Shown here: positions 11,031-23,446 of the stretch, in pieces
How the letters are laid out: each line of letters opens with the position of its first letter
Numbering within the stretch: position 1 is the stretch's first letter
From: Pyxicephalus adspersus
Taxonomy: Eukaryota > Chordata > Amphibia > Anura > Pyxicephalidae
Direction of reading: 5' to 3'
NCBI RefSeq assembly: GCF_032062135.1
Contig: NC_092866.1
Span: forward strand, 30,823,819 to 30,887,818
Length of the DNA: 64,000 nt
Made by a program: the position numbers and the translations under genes
The notes under the pieces: model-generated
The model's database searches: none
Seen by the model: only the letters and a program-made list of their open reading frames with translations
Told to the model about the DNA's origin: nothing

Positions 11031-12679
11031 GTACTTAATATGATCATCATAAATATTCTTTTTCCCTTGAATTTCACCAAAAAACAATTAAGCAAATACA
11101 GTACCTGCCTCTTTCCGTTATTTGTAAACTTAAAATAAAAATAAAAACTTTCACAATAATAAAACACCAATCTGGATTTTCTAAAAAAAAATGTTAAACA
11201 ATGAATATGTTAGTCACAGCATTCTTTTGGAGACTAGCACACACCAGGTTATATTTGAAAAGCTACAGCATTCTTGACTGCAAGCTTTGCATGTCCTGAC
11301 ATTGACCTACTGATAATGCAAACACTGTGCTCACACAGTAGAGGCTGACATTTAGCTCACATGAAGCCCTACATCACCTGCTCTAAAGGAAGAAAATAAA
11401 TTACAATTTACCTTGAAGATGAAAACTACTAAACCTAAAAGAACACACAACACGCAAACCTATTGCCTGCATCCTGGATCCAATGTTGTGGTCAACAAGA
11501 CATATCAAATATTTTGCAAATATTGTAGGCGTGACTCACGTATTTATTTTATTTATAAAAAAAAAGTGTTTCTAATGCATACCTATTTAGATATTAAATC
11601 ACACATCATTTGACACCACACAATTCAAGCCCAAAAAAGGAGCAAATCAAAATGAAAAAATAATATTTCCACAGGTATCTCTAGGAGAATGAACATTTTA
11701 AAACAATCCGTCAAATATACTCACACGCAGACAAGTTTATAAATGTATATCTACCTTCCTATCCAAAATAAATGTTTCTGGCCTAAATTTGTATTTTTTT
11801 TGTTACTTCTTAACCTCTGCAACATGCTTCTGGGTCTAGCTGATCCTTTGATCAGTAGCAACTATGCCAAAACCTTTCTATGCATAACACAGTCACTGAT
11901 GTTCAATGGAAGCATTCTGAGCCTCCAATGGTTATTTTTAAAACCCAATTAATGATACCTTTTAGCTGTATAAGGGATCCTTTAAAGCTAGGAAATGCGT
12001 ACACAAATTTACCAGGGTGTGAAACGCATGGTTTACCTCTCAAAACCCTAAAAAAGACAAATTTGGTTTGACCTCTTGTAACCTAATACCACGCTCCCTT
12101 GGTATTTCATTGACCTTTCTCCACCAAATAATCTATACAAGATTAAGCTAATTTCTTGTGTATTGTTTTATTAGAAAAAAGTGGGTTATCCTGAGTCACA
12201 ATCCAACTAATCAAATCAGTTTCACGCTCAGTAACATTGGCAGCACTTTTTTGCCAGCACAATTAACAGATTAATGATATAGTAGGACGTCAATTACTCA
12301 GAATCAACATCTTATAGAGCTCCTTCAAACGATCCCTGAAGGGAATCAACTACTTTCATTAAAATACATGAACCTGCAAGATTCCCACAGGGGAAATGTT
12401 TGAGGAAATGTCAGAGTTTGTTTTATAAATAAAGCCCATAGAGTAAACAGCCAAAAGCACAACAAAGGTTAAGATCATGGTTCAGGGCATGCAGCCAAAA
12501 TCACTAAATAAGAATAAATAAAAAAACAAAAACATTATTATAAGAATATTAGAGGTTCCATCTAGAACTAACGGATATCAAAGTTGAAGATCATTTTGAA
12601 ATAGAGCAGATCACATATTATTTGATAAAATGGCAATATATGTAATTATGCATTATGAAAACACTAAATAATGTCTTAC
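11031..12679. other. DUS2 intron, nothing recognised
   Basis: AT-rich sequence without recognisable coding or transposon motifs. The next DUS2 exon was looked for here and not found. Confidence 0.5.
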
Positions 12680-12820
12680 TTTTCAAACTTGACAGATAAT
12701 TGTGGTGCGTCAGCATCATCAACCTTTAGCGTAATTTGACTTGCGAAACTAAAAGATTTTCTTTTGGCCTCTTGAAATAATGTGTAATTTTCATAAAATG
12801 AAGTCATTCCAAATATTTCA
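12680..12820 (-). CDS. DUS2: DUS2 exon (EIFGMTSFYE ... LSVKFEK)
   Basis: This 141-bp exon has one base (completing Cys), 46 codons and two bases. It begins EIFGMTSFYENYTLFQEAKR, matching the vertebrate EAFGLGAFYEE segment, and ends DAPQLSVKFE plus AA of Lys, matching the region before the dsRNA-binding domain. The acceptor is CAAAATTCAG and the donor GTAAGAC. The middle of the exon is diverged from mammals, as expected for the flexible linker. No further downstream exon was recognised between 12679 and 1, so the 3' end of the gene is outside the window. Confidence 0.9.
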
Positions 12821-13150
12821 CTGAATTTTGGAAAAAAAAACAAAACAATGTAATTATAAATGCATATCTCAAAGTAGCTGTACTTAATCAAATATGACAC
12901 AATCTTGCGAAAATATAATACAACCTTTATGTCCAACAAAGATTAATGTACCCGTTGTACAACAATCCAAATAGAAAAGATAATTCCAATTGTTCTCTGC
13001 TGACAGAGAAGAACTCCTATGATAATATGTTGGATAAGCATTCAAGAGTGAAGATATGATGTGCGGTGGTTTTTATACTGAATAATCATAGGCCCTAATG
13101 CAAGGACCTATTCAATTAACAAAGCTGAAAAAAAGTCTACTAGTACACAG
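12821..13150. other. DUS2 intron, nothing recognised
   Basis: AT-rich sequence without recognisable motifs. Confidence 0.5.
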
Positions 13151-13156
13151 TAATTA

Positions 13157-13293
13157 GGCCAGCAAGGGGAGGGAGAGGGAGAGAGGGAGAAGGAGGGAGA
13201 GAGGGAGGAGGGAGAGAGGGAGGAGGGAGAAGGAGGGAGAAGGAGGGAGAAGGGGGGAGAAGGGGGAAAGGGAGAGAGGGAGAGAGGGAGAGA
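13157..13293. repeat. Purine microsatellite (GGGAGA/GGGAGGA)n
   Basis: About 135 bases of nearly pure G/A in units of GGGAGA, GGGAGGA and GGGAGAAGGA. It directly abuts the CR1/L2-like 3' end. Confidence 0.95.
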
Positions 13294-13295
13294 AC

Positions 13296-13945
13296 ATGCA
13301 TTCTGGAATATGCAATCCAGTTTAGGGCACCAGTTCACAAAAAGGATATTATGGAATTGGAGAGAGTGCAGAGAAGGGCAAATAAACTAATAAAAGGAAT
13401 GGAGGAGAGATTAGCTGAACTAAATCTACTCTCCCTTGAGAAGAGACGTTTAGGAGGGTATATGATATCCCTGTGTAAATAAATAAATGGTGCATATAAG
13501 GAACTTTCTTCTTAATTATTATCACTTTAACGTTGTTAAAAAGACAAGAAGGCACTTGTGTCTGGAGGAAAAGAAGTTTATGCTCCAAATAAGGAAGGGA
13601 TTCTTCACTGTAAGATCTGTACAAATGTGGAATAGGCTCCCTCAGGAAGTAGTTTCAGCAACTACTATAGATTGCTGGATGCTTTTCTAGAAGCACAGAA
13701 TATAACTTGAAAGCTTTAAAGTAAAGATAACAGAGACTGTTTCCCCCTGGGAACATCTGATTGTCCCAAAGAATCAAAAAGGAATTTTTTTACTGTGTAA
13801 AAATTGTACCAGTTTTTTTTGTTTTTGCCTTCCTCTGGATGAACTATGTTCATAGGGTTTTTTTTTATCTAGGATATGTTTATTTCTCTAGTGATTGAAC
13901 TTGATGGACCTATGTCTTTTTTTTTCAACCTGTCTATATTCCTGA
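13296..13945 (+). mobile_element. CR1/L2-like LINE, 3' end (end of ORF2 and 3' UTR)
   Basis: Translation gives [20 protein letters not shown], then [13 protein letters not shown], and later QMWNRLPQEVV (13640-13670), the typical end of CR1/L2 ORF2. The 3' UTR contains the conserved TTGAACTTGATGGACCTATG and TTTTTTCAACCTGTCTAT end (13896-13940). Related minus-strand copies end at 36558 and about 48047. Confidence 0.88.
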
Positions 13946-14052
13946 GAATTCGGATATCCCTTCCAACAAGACAATGTAGATCTAAATCTTTCATCTGCAC
14001 CAAATATTGAGGATGTAAGATCTTCCATCTGCATTATATTGTTGATATTTTT

Positions 14053-14055
<3 letters not shown>

Positions 14056-14120
<65 letters not shown>
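14056..14120. repeat. (TA)n microsatellite
   Basis: About 60 bases of uninterrupted TA, then TACACACATACATATATACATACAC.. degeneration. Confidence 0.95.
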
Positions 14121-14123
<3 letters not shown>

Positions 14124-14159
14124 ATATATACATACACATTCTTTTATTGTAAAACTATT

Positions 14160-15060
14160 ATGGTGAAGTAAAAAAAAAAGCTGGGTCATCTGGAACATCC
14201 ATAAACAGTTGTATTATCTCCCTCAACTTAGCCCAAAATGACCTCGGGACTGGGAACAACCAAAAGAAATGTATTAAATGTCCCCTGCCCCAATCCACAT
14301 TTCCAGCGAATATCTGGTAAATTAGAATTAAACTGATGTAGTTATCTGGGGATTTATAAGTTCATACCATCTGGACATTATTTTGTATCCTTTTCCTGAA
14401 CTCTACTACTCATAGACATACTAAAAGAGAAGAAAAAATACAAAAACACGGTTAAGAGGTAAACGATTGCCCAAATCCATTTTCTATTTCCCCAAAAGAG
14501 GAGGCACAAAACTCTTTGAATGTTCCAAGAGGCATATATACTGAAGAGAATCTATCAGCCCCCCAAATCCATACACAGTTTTTCAAACTGTACAAGACTG
14601 AGCCACTAAATCCCATGCTGAGAGTGTTCTTATGAAATGCATTAACTGATAAGATCTCCATTGTGGCACATTAAAATGCAATTTAAGGGAAATCAACTCC
14701 TCTATCGACACTGATTTATTCTGCCTCAAAAAATGATGTGCCCTAAAACAGCCAATAATACTCGATCTACAAGACCCTGGATCATCAATCCCCAGGGGAA
14801 AGATGGGGTTTCCAATAAATGGAGACAATGGAGATGGACTTGGAGACTTCTCTGGAAGAATTGAATACACATCTTCCATGTTAAACCAATTATACAGTGT
14901 TGTTTAATTTCTTGTAACCCACATTTGGGTAGCCATGGCAATATCTTCAAAGAATATATACCAAACATTTGCTCTATACCCACCCATTGCTTTTGATCCT
15001 CATTTAGGCACCAATTTACCACTCAATAATGCCACATAATAAAAATAAAAAATTAGAGAT
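14160..15060 (-). mobile_element. L1-like ORF2 C-terminal fragment
   Basis: The minus strand encodes GNPIFPLGIDDPGSC, AHHFLRQNKSVSIEELISLK and LHFNVPQWRSYQLMHFI. Near 14270-14180 there is a zinc-knuckle-like segment whose cysteines are partly lost. These are characteristic of L1 ORF2 downstream of the RT. It contains several stops. Confidence 0.8.
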
Positions 15061-15329
15061 CTTAACAAGTATTGCCTAAAACAAAAATCTGAGCAATACA
15101 TTCATTTTAATTATAGACACTCACCTAAACCAGGAAAAGGTATCTTTTTCCCCACCTCTGTAAATCCAATCTCAATTTGGATACCAAGTGTAAGAAATTC
15201 AACTAAAAGATCTGGGATAAGTGTCTGGGTAAGAATGTGCCTAAATATTTTATCACATTTTCAGCCCATTTTAAAGAATAGGACTGTCTCAATTGATTAT
15301 TGAATACTGTATCTAGTTAATCTTATAAT

Positions 15330-16930
15330 GTTACATTACTCCATATATCTTTAATTCCTTAAGTAGATTCCGTATGCGGTATTCAGATGCACGACCTCTA
15401 GAGCAACGTTATACATAGTCTGGCAGCCATTGTCTGACCACCAAGGTTTTGCGAAATCTAAGTTTAAGGGAGCTGTGTTAAAGGAGAAAGAACGCAGGGT
15501 CCTCGGGCACTGTGTAATCTGTGAACTTTTGCTGGTCATCTAAAGTAATGCTCAAATTGTCTTCCCAGTGTGTAAGGTAAGTAGGGGAAAACTCATCAGG
15601 CAGGGTGTTGAAGAGGGCTTAAATGACTGACCTGGCATGTCTAGCTTAGCCTATCTCTGTGTATGGAGTTTCAAAGAGGGTAAGAACTATGGCAAATCCT
15701 CCACTAGATGGTAATGAGTGAAGGACGTGCACTACCTGCCTTGCTCTCCATAGGCCCATTGGCTTCTGACCTCCATAGATGTCAGTTCATGTATTTGGAA
15801 CCAGGTCGCTTGGTTCAGAAAATCAAAGGCCCTGTTTATACCTAGTGGGTTTAGATGCCTAAAATAAAGTACCTCCACTCCTGGTTTGAATGCTAGATTA
15901 TTTAGTATAAGATATAGTGGAAATGAAGAGGGCGCAATATTGGGGTACTAGCAATTGCTCTCTGTATTTCCTCACTCCACAATGGGGCTTTTAGGGCTGT
16001 TACTTCTGTGGCAGATAATCTGGGAATTTTGACGTTGGCCAGATATGCTTGTGATGCTTCAGCTCCTGTGGGATTTTGGGCTGTGTGATCTGAGTTCCAT
16101 AAATTATACAGGGTCATGTAATAATTCCTAAATTCCTCAGCAATATTGCGTACCTGATGACATTTGTTTCCCTGTTGGTCCTCTATAAATTGTACAAAAG
16201 TGCATCCTCTCTGCCCCCTTAACACTCTCGCCAGTAAGCAGCCTTATTTATTTCCATACTCATAGTGCGCTCTCCTGCATTCAGCTAACGTGGCTTTTGC
16301 TTTATTAATACACAGAGCTGCTTAATGATTTCTCGTGGAGTTCACTTCCTGTTCTCTCTCTACTGTGGGGTTCAATTTATGTTCTTTCTTCACTTATCCA
16401 CCTGAGGGTTAGTAGTTCTTGTTCTCTAGCTCTTTTGAGGTGGGTAATATGTTTTATGAAGTGCCCCCTCATGACTGCCTAATGAGTCTCCCATTCTGCT
16501 AGGGGGTTGCGCTGGTTTGTATAGTTTAGGGAGAAATAGTGACCCTTAGTAGGTTCACATAGTAATAGTGACTCTTTTTCGATCTATTTAATTATAGCTA
16601 GGAGTTTACAATTCCAAAATTTAGGTTGCTCGTGAGGGGATAAAACCTGCATGGTCACTGGGGCATGGTCAGATAGGCACATCTCTCCAACTGAACAGCT
16701 TTTGGTATGGTGCAAGTCCTTTTTGTGTATCCAAAAGTGGTCAATTCGAGAATACGTCTTGGTGGGAGAGGAATATGTAGTCTTTTTTTCAAGGTTTCAG
16801 ATTGCGCCAGATATACAGAAGTTGATGCTGAAGCATGCACTTCTTAAGCCTTTTGCCTCCCTGGGATGTCCACCTTGGGAATCCCTGGAGGAGTCCGCTG
16901 TGGGATCTAGGTAAATTTTTCCCCAACACC
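15330..16930 (-). mobile_element. L1-like ORF2 fragment (endonuclease end, linker, RT start, distal C-terminus)
   Basis: On the minus strand the endonuclease end (SDHAPVTM block, near 16680-16650) is followed by a linker with GHYFSLNYTNQRNP. Next is LRGQRGCTFVQFIEDQQGNK with IAEEFRNYYMTLYNL (16225-16080). The IQRAI block near 15950 leads into RT. After about 15900 the RT core is missing, and 15600-15490 encodes YLTHWEDNLSITL and FTDYTVPEDPAFFLL, C-terminal segments. This is an internal deletion or two abutting copies. Confidence 0.8.
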
Positions 16931-17495
16931 AAAAGGCCCTCTCTGAAGTCCTCCAAATGTTCCACTGACTGAAAATTGTATCTAATTTTATCTATATATA
17001 TCTTTTTATTCCCTCCTATTGCTCTTCAATGGGGGACTAGACAAGGTTGCCGCTAGAACTGTTAGTACGGTATATGGATCGCACCCTGATCTTGCATGGT
17101 ATTCCAGTCCACAACAGTGGACTACAAACCGCATTTCTTGAGTATCATATTTTGATTTTTTACAGCCAATCCTCGGTTGGATAGTACCACCATACAATCT
17201 CGGTTTACCAGATTTGAAGGTTTTTAGGGTCTGAAAATAAATTTTCACAAAAGTAAAATTCTCCCCCTCTCATCTATCCATACATCCATATCTGTTGTTA
17301 AAACCTGCAGCGACTGTATCCCTTTTAAAATAGCTAAAGACAGTATAACCGATCTGGGGCTACACATAGGGCGAGTACCATCCTCTTTATATAAACTAAA
17401 CTACCCACATTTAAAAGCCAAAATTTAAAAGGAATTAAGGATGTGGGTCATTGTCACCTAATAAAAACTATGTCATTTTCTAAGTTTTTTATCCT

Positions 17496-18000
17496 ATGCA
17501 GACTTTGCCATTGTTATTGACGCATGCTGATGTTAACCCTATTACAAGCGCTTTCACAAAAATCCTGCGGAATGCTAAACGACGGAGAACCAATTTAGCA
17601 AAGGTATATTTGGCCAAATTTGAGGGAGGGGTTAGTTTCCCCAGTGTCAGACTATACAATCTGGCTAGTATAACCAGACATATAGTTGACTGGATCAAGG
17701 AAACTTCCTATTGTTCTAATGTGAAATTGAAAAGTGAGATGACGTATCCTTGGGATTTTTGTACTTTATTGCACTGTACGTTGTCTGCTCTTCCATCCTC
17801 ACTGAGACATAATATTCTGATCCAGGATACCTTGGCCACATGGAGGGAACTTAGAAAGAGATTTAGGTTGCCTATTGGTCTGTTTAAGTATTTACCTATA
17901 TGCAGCAATCCTATGTCTCCACAGGCCCAGAACCATGCCGCTTTTGGGACATGGAAGAACAAAGGTCTAAGGTGCTGTGGGGATATTATTCATACAGATA
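17496..18000 (+). pseudogene. L1-like ORF2 C-terminal domain, 5' part
   Basis: An open frame of about 168 codons matches the post-RT part of L1/Tx1-type ORF2: HADVNPITSAFTKIL, then RTNLAKVYLAKFEGGVSFPS and YNLASITRHIVDW. It is related to 7800-8018 (FPDVRMYNLSCLLRQGKDWW). The frame then runs into the hAT MITE, which adds unrelated codons up to 18071. Confidence 0.75.
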
Positions 18001-18012
18001 GATGCACTAGAA

Positions 18013-18398
18013 CAGCGGTCCCCAACCTTTTTGGCCCCAGGGACCGGTTTCACGGAAGGAAATTTCTCTGAGGACCGGGGGGGGGGGAGCACAGAGAGAA
18101 AAGAGAAGACATACTCTGGCGTCTTCTCTTTTCTCTCTGTGCACCTCTGCTGCTTCAAAGCGATCACATGACATCTGACAGCCAATCGAGCTGCATGTCA
18201 TGTGCTCGCATTGCTTGTACACAGACTACTGTGTACATTTACCGGCATCTCATACAAACACCGCTGCGGACCACTTCCGGTCCGCGGATGGTGGTTGGGT
18301 GCCGCTTCGTTTTCAATAATGGATCATGTACTCGCGGCCCACTGAAAACACCGCCGCGGACCGGTAGTGGGCCGCGGCCCGGTGGTTGGGGACCGCTG
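18013..18398. mobile_element. hAT-like MITE (386 bp) with perfect 8-bp TSD
   Basis: The terminal inverted repeats CAGCGGTCCCCAACC (18013-18027) and its exact complement (18384-18398) are flanked by CACTAGAA at 18005-18012 and 18399-18406. An 8-bp duplication and CAG-type ends are hAT hallmarks. It has no transposase. Internally there is a perfect 22-bp inverted repeat (18089-18110 and 18121-18142) with a 10-base loop, plus CCGCGGACC-rich subterminal repeats. Confidence 0.96.
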
Positions 18399-19604
18399 CA
18401 CTAGAATGTCTATCTGAGCCGCACACCATTTATGCTATCCATACCTGAGCATTGCATCCGTTATATTATAGCCAATATACGACCTATCTGTGCTCTCTAG
18501 GGAGTAATCATGTGGTAGCTCTACAATGCAATGATTTTGACAACATATTGTCGCTGTCTCCTCCGAATATTATTAATATATATGCGTATCTGTTGCCAAC
18601 TTTTACAAAACCTTTATCTGTCTCTAATATGAAAATGTGGCAAAGAGATTTTCTTGATCAGGACATGGTAGAACATGCTATACGAGGATACTAAATGGTT
18701 AGAAAATGTATGATAAATGTAATATGGAGGGAATCACAATTTATAATAATGCACAGAGCATACAAAGTATTCAGGTCATCCGTTGGTGGACACCAGACCT
18801 GGGATTGGCATTTACAATGTCCTAAATGTGATTGTTTTTCTGCTTCCTTATCCCACTGTTTATGGTTTTGTCCACACATTGTAGAATTCCTGCAACAATT
18901 ACTTGTGGGCAATGTGGCAGGTTATGCCATACCGTACAACCCATCTCTTTTGTTATTTGGAGGATGCAGTTTTTTCTTCCATACCCAGAACAACCCGAGC
19001 CCAGATAGGCATATGCCTGTTGGCGGCTAGACGTGCTATTATGAATGCATGGATTCAACCCCAGCCACCAGGTGTAGAGCAAGTGGTTCTTTCTCTGAAA
19101 ACCATTTTTTACTGAGAGAAGTTGGAAGCCCAGATACAGGGGGATGATTATAAATCTCGTTTTTTTTCTCTGGTTGATGTATGCTTGTTATCTGTGCTCT
19201 CATTTTTATATGGTGCTTCGTTTCGGATCAGGTTTTCTGATTGTTATTATATTGTGGCTACTACTGTATTGTACTCTGTATATTTACATGTTCTTTTTGA
19301 TAATGTAAATTTTGCGAGTCTGTTCCCTTGCTGCCCCTGTAGTTCTATTTTATTATTTTTTGTTATGTTAATACAATTTAAAAAATGTTCAATAAAGTTT
19401 AAAAAAAAATGGATTTTTACATTAAAAGTCACAACCCCACCAGGGCTGAACAATGTTTATACATTCAAACCAATTTTGAATTAAGCCACCAAGCTCAATA
19501 ACCCATTATTGGGCCTCTCTCTTCTGAAAAAGGAAAAGACAACATAAAAAACTACACTAAAAAAAAAACTAAGAAAATGCTCCTTATCAAGCATACAGTG
19601 AAAG

Positions 19605-19817
19605 GGCCTGATTTTTTAAATTTCTCCAAGGCTACACTTTTATCAGTGAAGCTGGGTGATCCTTCAAGCCTGGAATAGATTTCCTAAAAGTAATATGCTA
19701 TTTGTTAGCAAATGATTTCAATCCTGGACAAGATCCATACCAGGTTTACTGGAAAATCCAGCTTCACTGATGAAAGTGTATCCTCTGCAGCCTTGTAGAG
19801 CTTTAATAAATCAGGCA
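19605..19817. mobile_element. Fold-back MITE, copy 1 (GGCCTGATT ... AATCAGGC)
   Basis: The ends GGCCTGATTTTTTAAA and CTTTAATAAATCAGGC are inverted, and most of the inside is also self-complementary (AAGCTGGGTGATCC near 19649 pairs with CCAGCTTCACTGATG near 19758). About 213 bp. It is homologous to 23249-23446. It is non-coding and its superfamily is not determined. Confidence 0.9.
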
Positions 19818-21840
19818 CAATGTTTCTGTTCGGAAGCGCTAACCAGAGATCTTGTTCATTACCCTTATGATCAAAAGTGAAAATAAAACTGATGAACTGA
19901 CTTCTGCTAATGTGAACTATCTGTTTGGGTTGATGTTAAACTATGGTGAGTGGCTTGACATAAACTTTGGTGAAGGTGCCAAGGACTATAGTTATATCCT
20001 TTGAAGATGCAATCTTTGTATTTTTGAAGATTAGGTATTGCTAAAATTGGTGAAGCTGATCAGACTTCTATCTTAAAAATAAACTAAAGAGACTCTGTGA
20101 TTAAGTGTTCAAACACTCCTCAATACCTGCTAAAGCCATGTAGGTTATCCAATGTTTACAAGGCCATTTTTCAGCTAATATTCAAGCATGACTCTGTATT
20201 TGTAGGGCTTGGAAATAATCACTTTTGTAAAATTATTGGAATACATACAGGGGGTAATATTTTGTAGATGTCTGTATCTGTCTGTCATTTGCAACCCTTT
20301 TTTAATGTACAGCACTGGAAAAAATGTTGGCATTGTATAATACTGTTGAATAATAATGTATATGTAAGAAAAACAGTTTTTAGCTATTTCAATAAAGGTG
20401 ATTTTTGTGAAATTTATTGCTGTGGAGAATTTATCTCATCTTATCTTGAAGGTAAAAGGTTTAGGTTTTGCCTAAAAGGTTTAGGTTTTGCCATTCTTAA
20501 ACATATATAGTCCTATATTAACAATCTAAGACAAATTTAGGGGAAATCTCAACATAACTATTATTTCTTTGGCATATGTGTGAAGAAACTGAGAGGGGGA
20601 TCATTTTAGGTGATATATTAAAAAACAAAAACATAAATATGGTTTGGTATTTATACCGATTTAAAAGATTTAGGGGCCCTGGGATCATATTTTATGGAGA
20701 TATGTATTAATGGGGGAATTTACATTTGATAGGAGATGAACTATAAAACCCCTTCTGACGTTTCAATTTGCAATTCTCGGTGTCCTAGATGGTTTATTTA
20801 GCTTTTTAGCCGCATTTGATCTACTTAGAGTGGAACTCTTTGAAAGATTTAGTTGATTTAGGGTCTTAAAGCACAATGTTATAAGGCTGTATGAATCTTT
20901 GGCTCATATATTAAATATATATTGTGGGTTTTAGATTTTTTGGATTTTAGGACATTGGAAGGGTCCCATTTTTGTTTAAGGGAGTACTGTTCACTTATGA
21001 ATTATGGGATTATGTATGTGTTAGTTCACAAGATGAGGAGGTAAGTAAAAGGGAAAAAGAAAAAAATTTTTTTTCTCATGAATTGATTATTGTTTAGGAA
21101 TAAATACTGATTTAAGGGCCGTAGTTTTGCATATTATGTAAAGATAGGGGCTAGGGTAATATCTTTACCATAAGATACAGGAGACATTTTAAATGATTTA
21201 TGTTATTTTTTAAGGATTTACGAGGTGGTAGCTCCCTAGCAGCATGGCCTCTCATGTACCCCTAGTATAGACATAGCACACAATATATGCTATTAATACA
21301 TGTTAAGGAAAATCTATTAATTAATATTGATTATTGAAGCTTTTAAAGTTTTCTTACTCTAGCTTTGATTTTGTGCTGCATAAATTGACATCTGAAAAGG
21401 AGTTGGTTCCTTTTGGTCTGGGTGCTACTGGAGAGGAGAAAATGTGAAGATAGAAGTAAGTTATAAAAAACTAAAAATATATAGAATAAACAATGGTATG
21501 GAAGACACTATACAAGTTATATCAGTAATTAAAGGCTTGATTTGTTCCTGATGAAGCGGACTTAGTTCCAGGAAACACGTTGAACATACAAGCTGCAAAA
21601 CAACAGACCAAACAACAGGCATTCCTATTTTATGAAATCAATTTTTTATGTTTGTTTTTTTTATAAATTATAAAATTGTTATTAATGTAGATTTTTGTGA
21701 TGCGGTTAAATTCCCAGATTTTTTACTCTTCATTACTATAAAACGTTCTTGGATTTTTTAGGACCTCATTTTTTAGCTACATTTAACAAATACCATTTAC
21801 CATAATATTTATTACTAAAATATTAAAGTATTTTTTAAAT
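19818..21840. other. Unassigned AT-rich DNA with one hairpin motif
   Basis: No coding or transposon protein signal. A short tandem duplication (TTTAGGTTTTGCC unit) lies at 20460-20492. The motif CCTGATGAAGCGG...GGAAACACGTTG at 21547-21583 resembles four others in the window (see findings). Confidence 0.45.
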
Positions 21841-21879
21841 ACTTAAAAATCCAAGTTTTTGAAGGTGGCCCCTTAAATA

Positions 21880-22990
21880 TCCAGTATCCCAGGGCAAAAA
21901 GGGCAAAGACCCCTCCAGCTGCGCAAGCTACAGACCAATCGTGCTACCTTATAAGGATTTAAAATTCTTTACAAAAATCCTTGCAAGCCATTTTTTGGTC
22001 TCCAATGCCCGAACCTACACACTATGATCAGGCTTATCCTGTCAAGAAGGCTTATCCTGTCAAGAAAAGCCAGAGACATTAGGTGCTTATTTGGATACAC
22101 AGAATCAGGTCACATCCATGTCTAGTTTTCCTCCTGTCAACAGATGCTGAAAAAGCATTTGACCATGTAGATTTGCTTTCCATGGCTCATACATTACAAC
22201 ATTTCGGCTTGGGTATTTCTCATGCCGGCATGGATTGGGTCTAATAATGTCCATCCCTTGACTTCAGTAAGAGTAAATATCTACCTGACTCTTTTCCTAT
22301 ACACAATAAAATGGGGCAGAGTTTCCTGCTCTCCCCCATTCTTTTGTTAGTCTTAAGTAAGAAAAGTTATTCTTGTTACCACTGGATCCTTTGCGGGAAT
22401 AATCGGTTCACTGGTTGATACGAAAAGATTTCTGTGTTTGCAGATGCTTTTTTATTTGTAATATCCACTCATATGGTCCTAGTACTTTGATGTGGAGTTT
22501 GAAGACTTTCTCCAATTTTATGATTACCTATGCAAAGTCTGGGCCTAAAATATCTTCCTTTCTTAACCTATCCAGTGTCAGCTAGCACGCTCATATGCTT
22601 TTTAATGGGCCACTGATTCTATTAAATAGAGACATACATACTTTAAGTAACTTGAGTAGAGTATTCTCAAACAATCAACACTTAGCCCACCTGAATCACT
22701 GGAATTCAAGTTCACATGGTTTGGACGTAGTCATAATATTAAGATAAACATACTACCCAGTCCTATTTTTGTTACAAACTCTCCCCTATTGGGATTCTGG
22801 ATTCTAATCTTTAAATCTCTAAACTCCATTTTTAAATTTATTAGGAACAACAAACAGGCTAAAATTGTATGGTGATGGATCCAAAATGGTGTTGAGCCTG
22901 TGGCCAGTTTATGGCGAAAGGTTGTGTGAGGCCCGTATTCAAAAAAGCTAGAAGAAGCTTGTGTACTGGGAGAGCCAAGGGGATCTTCTG
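21880..22990 (+). mobile_element. L1-like RT fragment with palm, catalytic Asp changed
   Basis: The plus strand shows SCASYRPIVLPYKDLKFFTK (about 21915-21975), LLSTDAEKAFDHVDLLSMAH (22132-22190) and FADAFLFVIST (22437-22470), followed by post-RT LPSPIFVTNSPLL-type sequence (22745-22880). The FADD catalytic box reads FADA. Stops and frameshifts are frequent. An 18-base tandem duplication occurs at about 22031-22067. Confidence 0.85.
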
Positions 22991-23248
22991 GATGAGGGAT
23001 CTGCCTATGTGGGACTGGTGGTGTCTCTTTCACAAGCACATATGTGAGTGACTAATTTGAAATAGTGCTAATAAATTTACCTCAGGAGCAAGCAACAGCA
23101 TAAGAGTAGGGGAAGTTCTCAGATAATAATCCTTGTGTCTGATAGATGCTCATTTTACAAACACTAAAACAGTGATGTAATCCCTATTTCTGTGTGAAGC
23201 TGAATGTGATTTAATGCCTGATGACTAAACCTGCTGATTGACAATCTT

Positions 23249-23446
23249 GGCCTGATTCATTAAAGCTCTCCAAGACTGGACAGGATACAATTTCATCAGT
23301 GAAGCTGGGTGATCCAGCAAACCTGGAATGTATTTCTTCAAAGTAATTTGCTATTTGTAAATGTTTTCAATCCAGGTTTGTTGGATTACCCAGCTTCACT
23401 GAAAGTGTATCCTCTCTGGCTTTGCATTGCTTTAATAAATCAGGCC
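23249..23446. mobile_element. Fold-back MITE, copy 2
   Basis: Same family as 19605-19817: starts GGCCTGATTCATTAAAGC and ends GCTTTAATAAATCAGGCC, with internal self-complementarity around GAAGCTGGGTGATCC and GGATTACCCAGCTTC. About 198 bp. It lies 220 bp downstream of a DUS2 exon on the transcribed strand. Confidence 0.9.

Larger units (their letters stand above)
16985..19405 (+). mobile_element. L1/Tx1-like LINE, 5'-truncated, split by a hAT MITE
   Basis: It begins within RT (GTRQGC at about 17034-17051, then degraded post-FADD sequence). The best preserved part is 17496-18000, the ORF2 C-terminal domain (LAKFEGGVSFPSVRLYNLAS, DTLATWRELRKRF). After the MITE (18013-18398) it resumes at 18407 with the distal C-terminus, including VRKCMINVIWRESQF, FRSSVGGHQTWDW and a Cys/His cluster CPKCDC...HCLWFC (18820-18875). 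It ends with an AATAAAG signal and A9 at 19390-19409. Confidence 0.85.
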
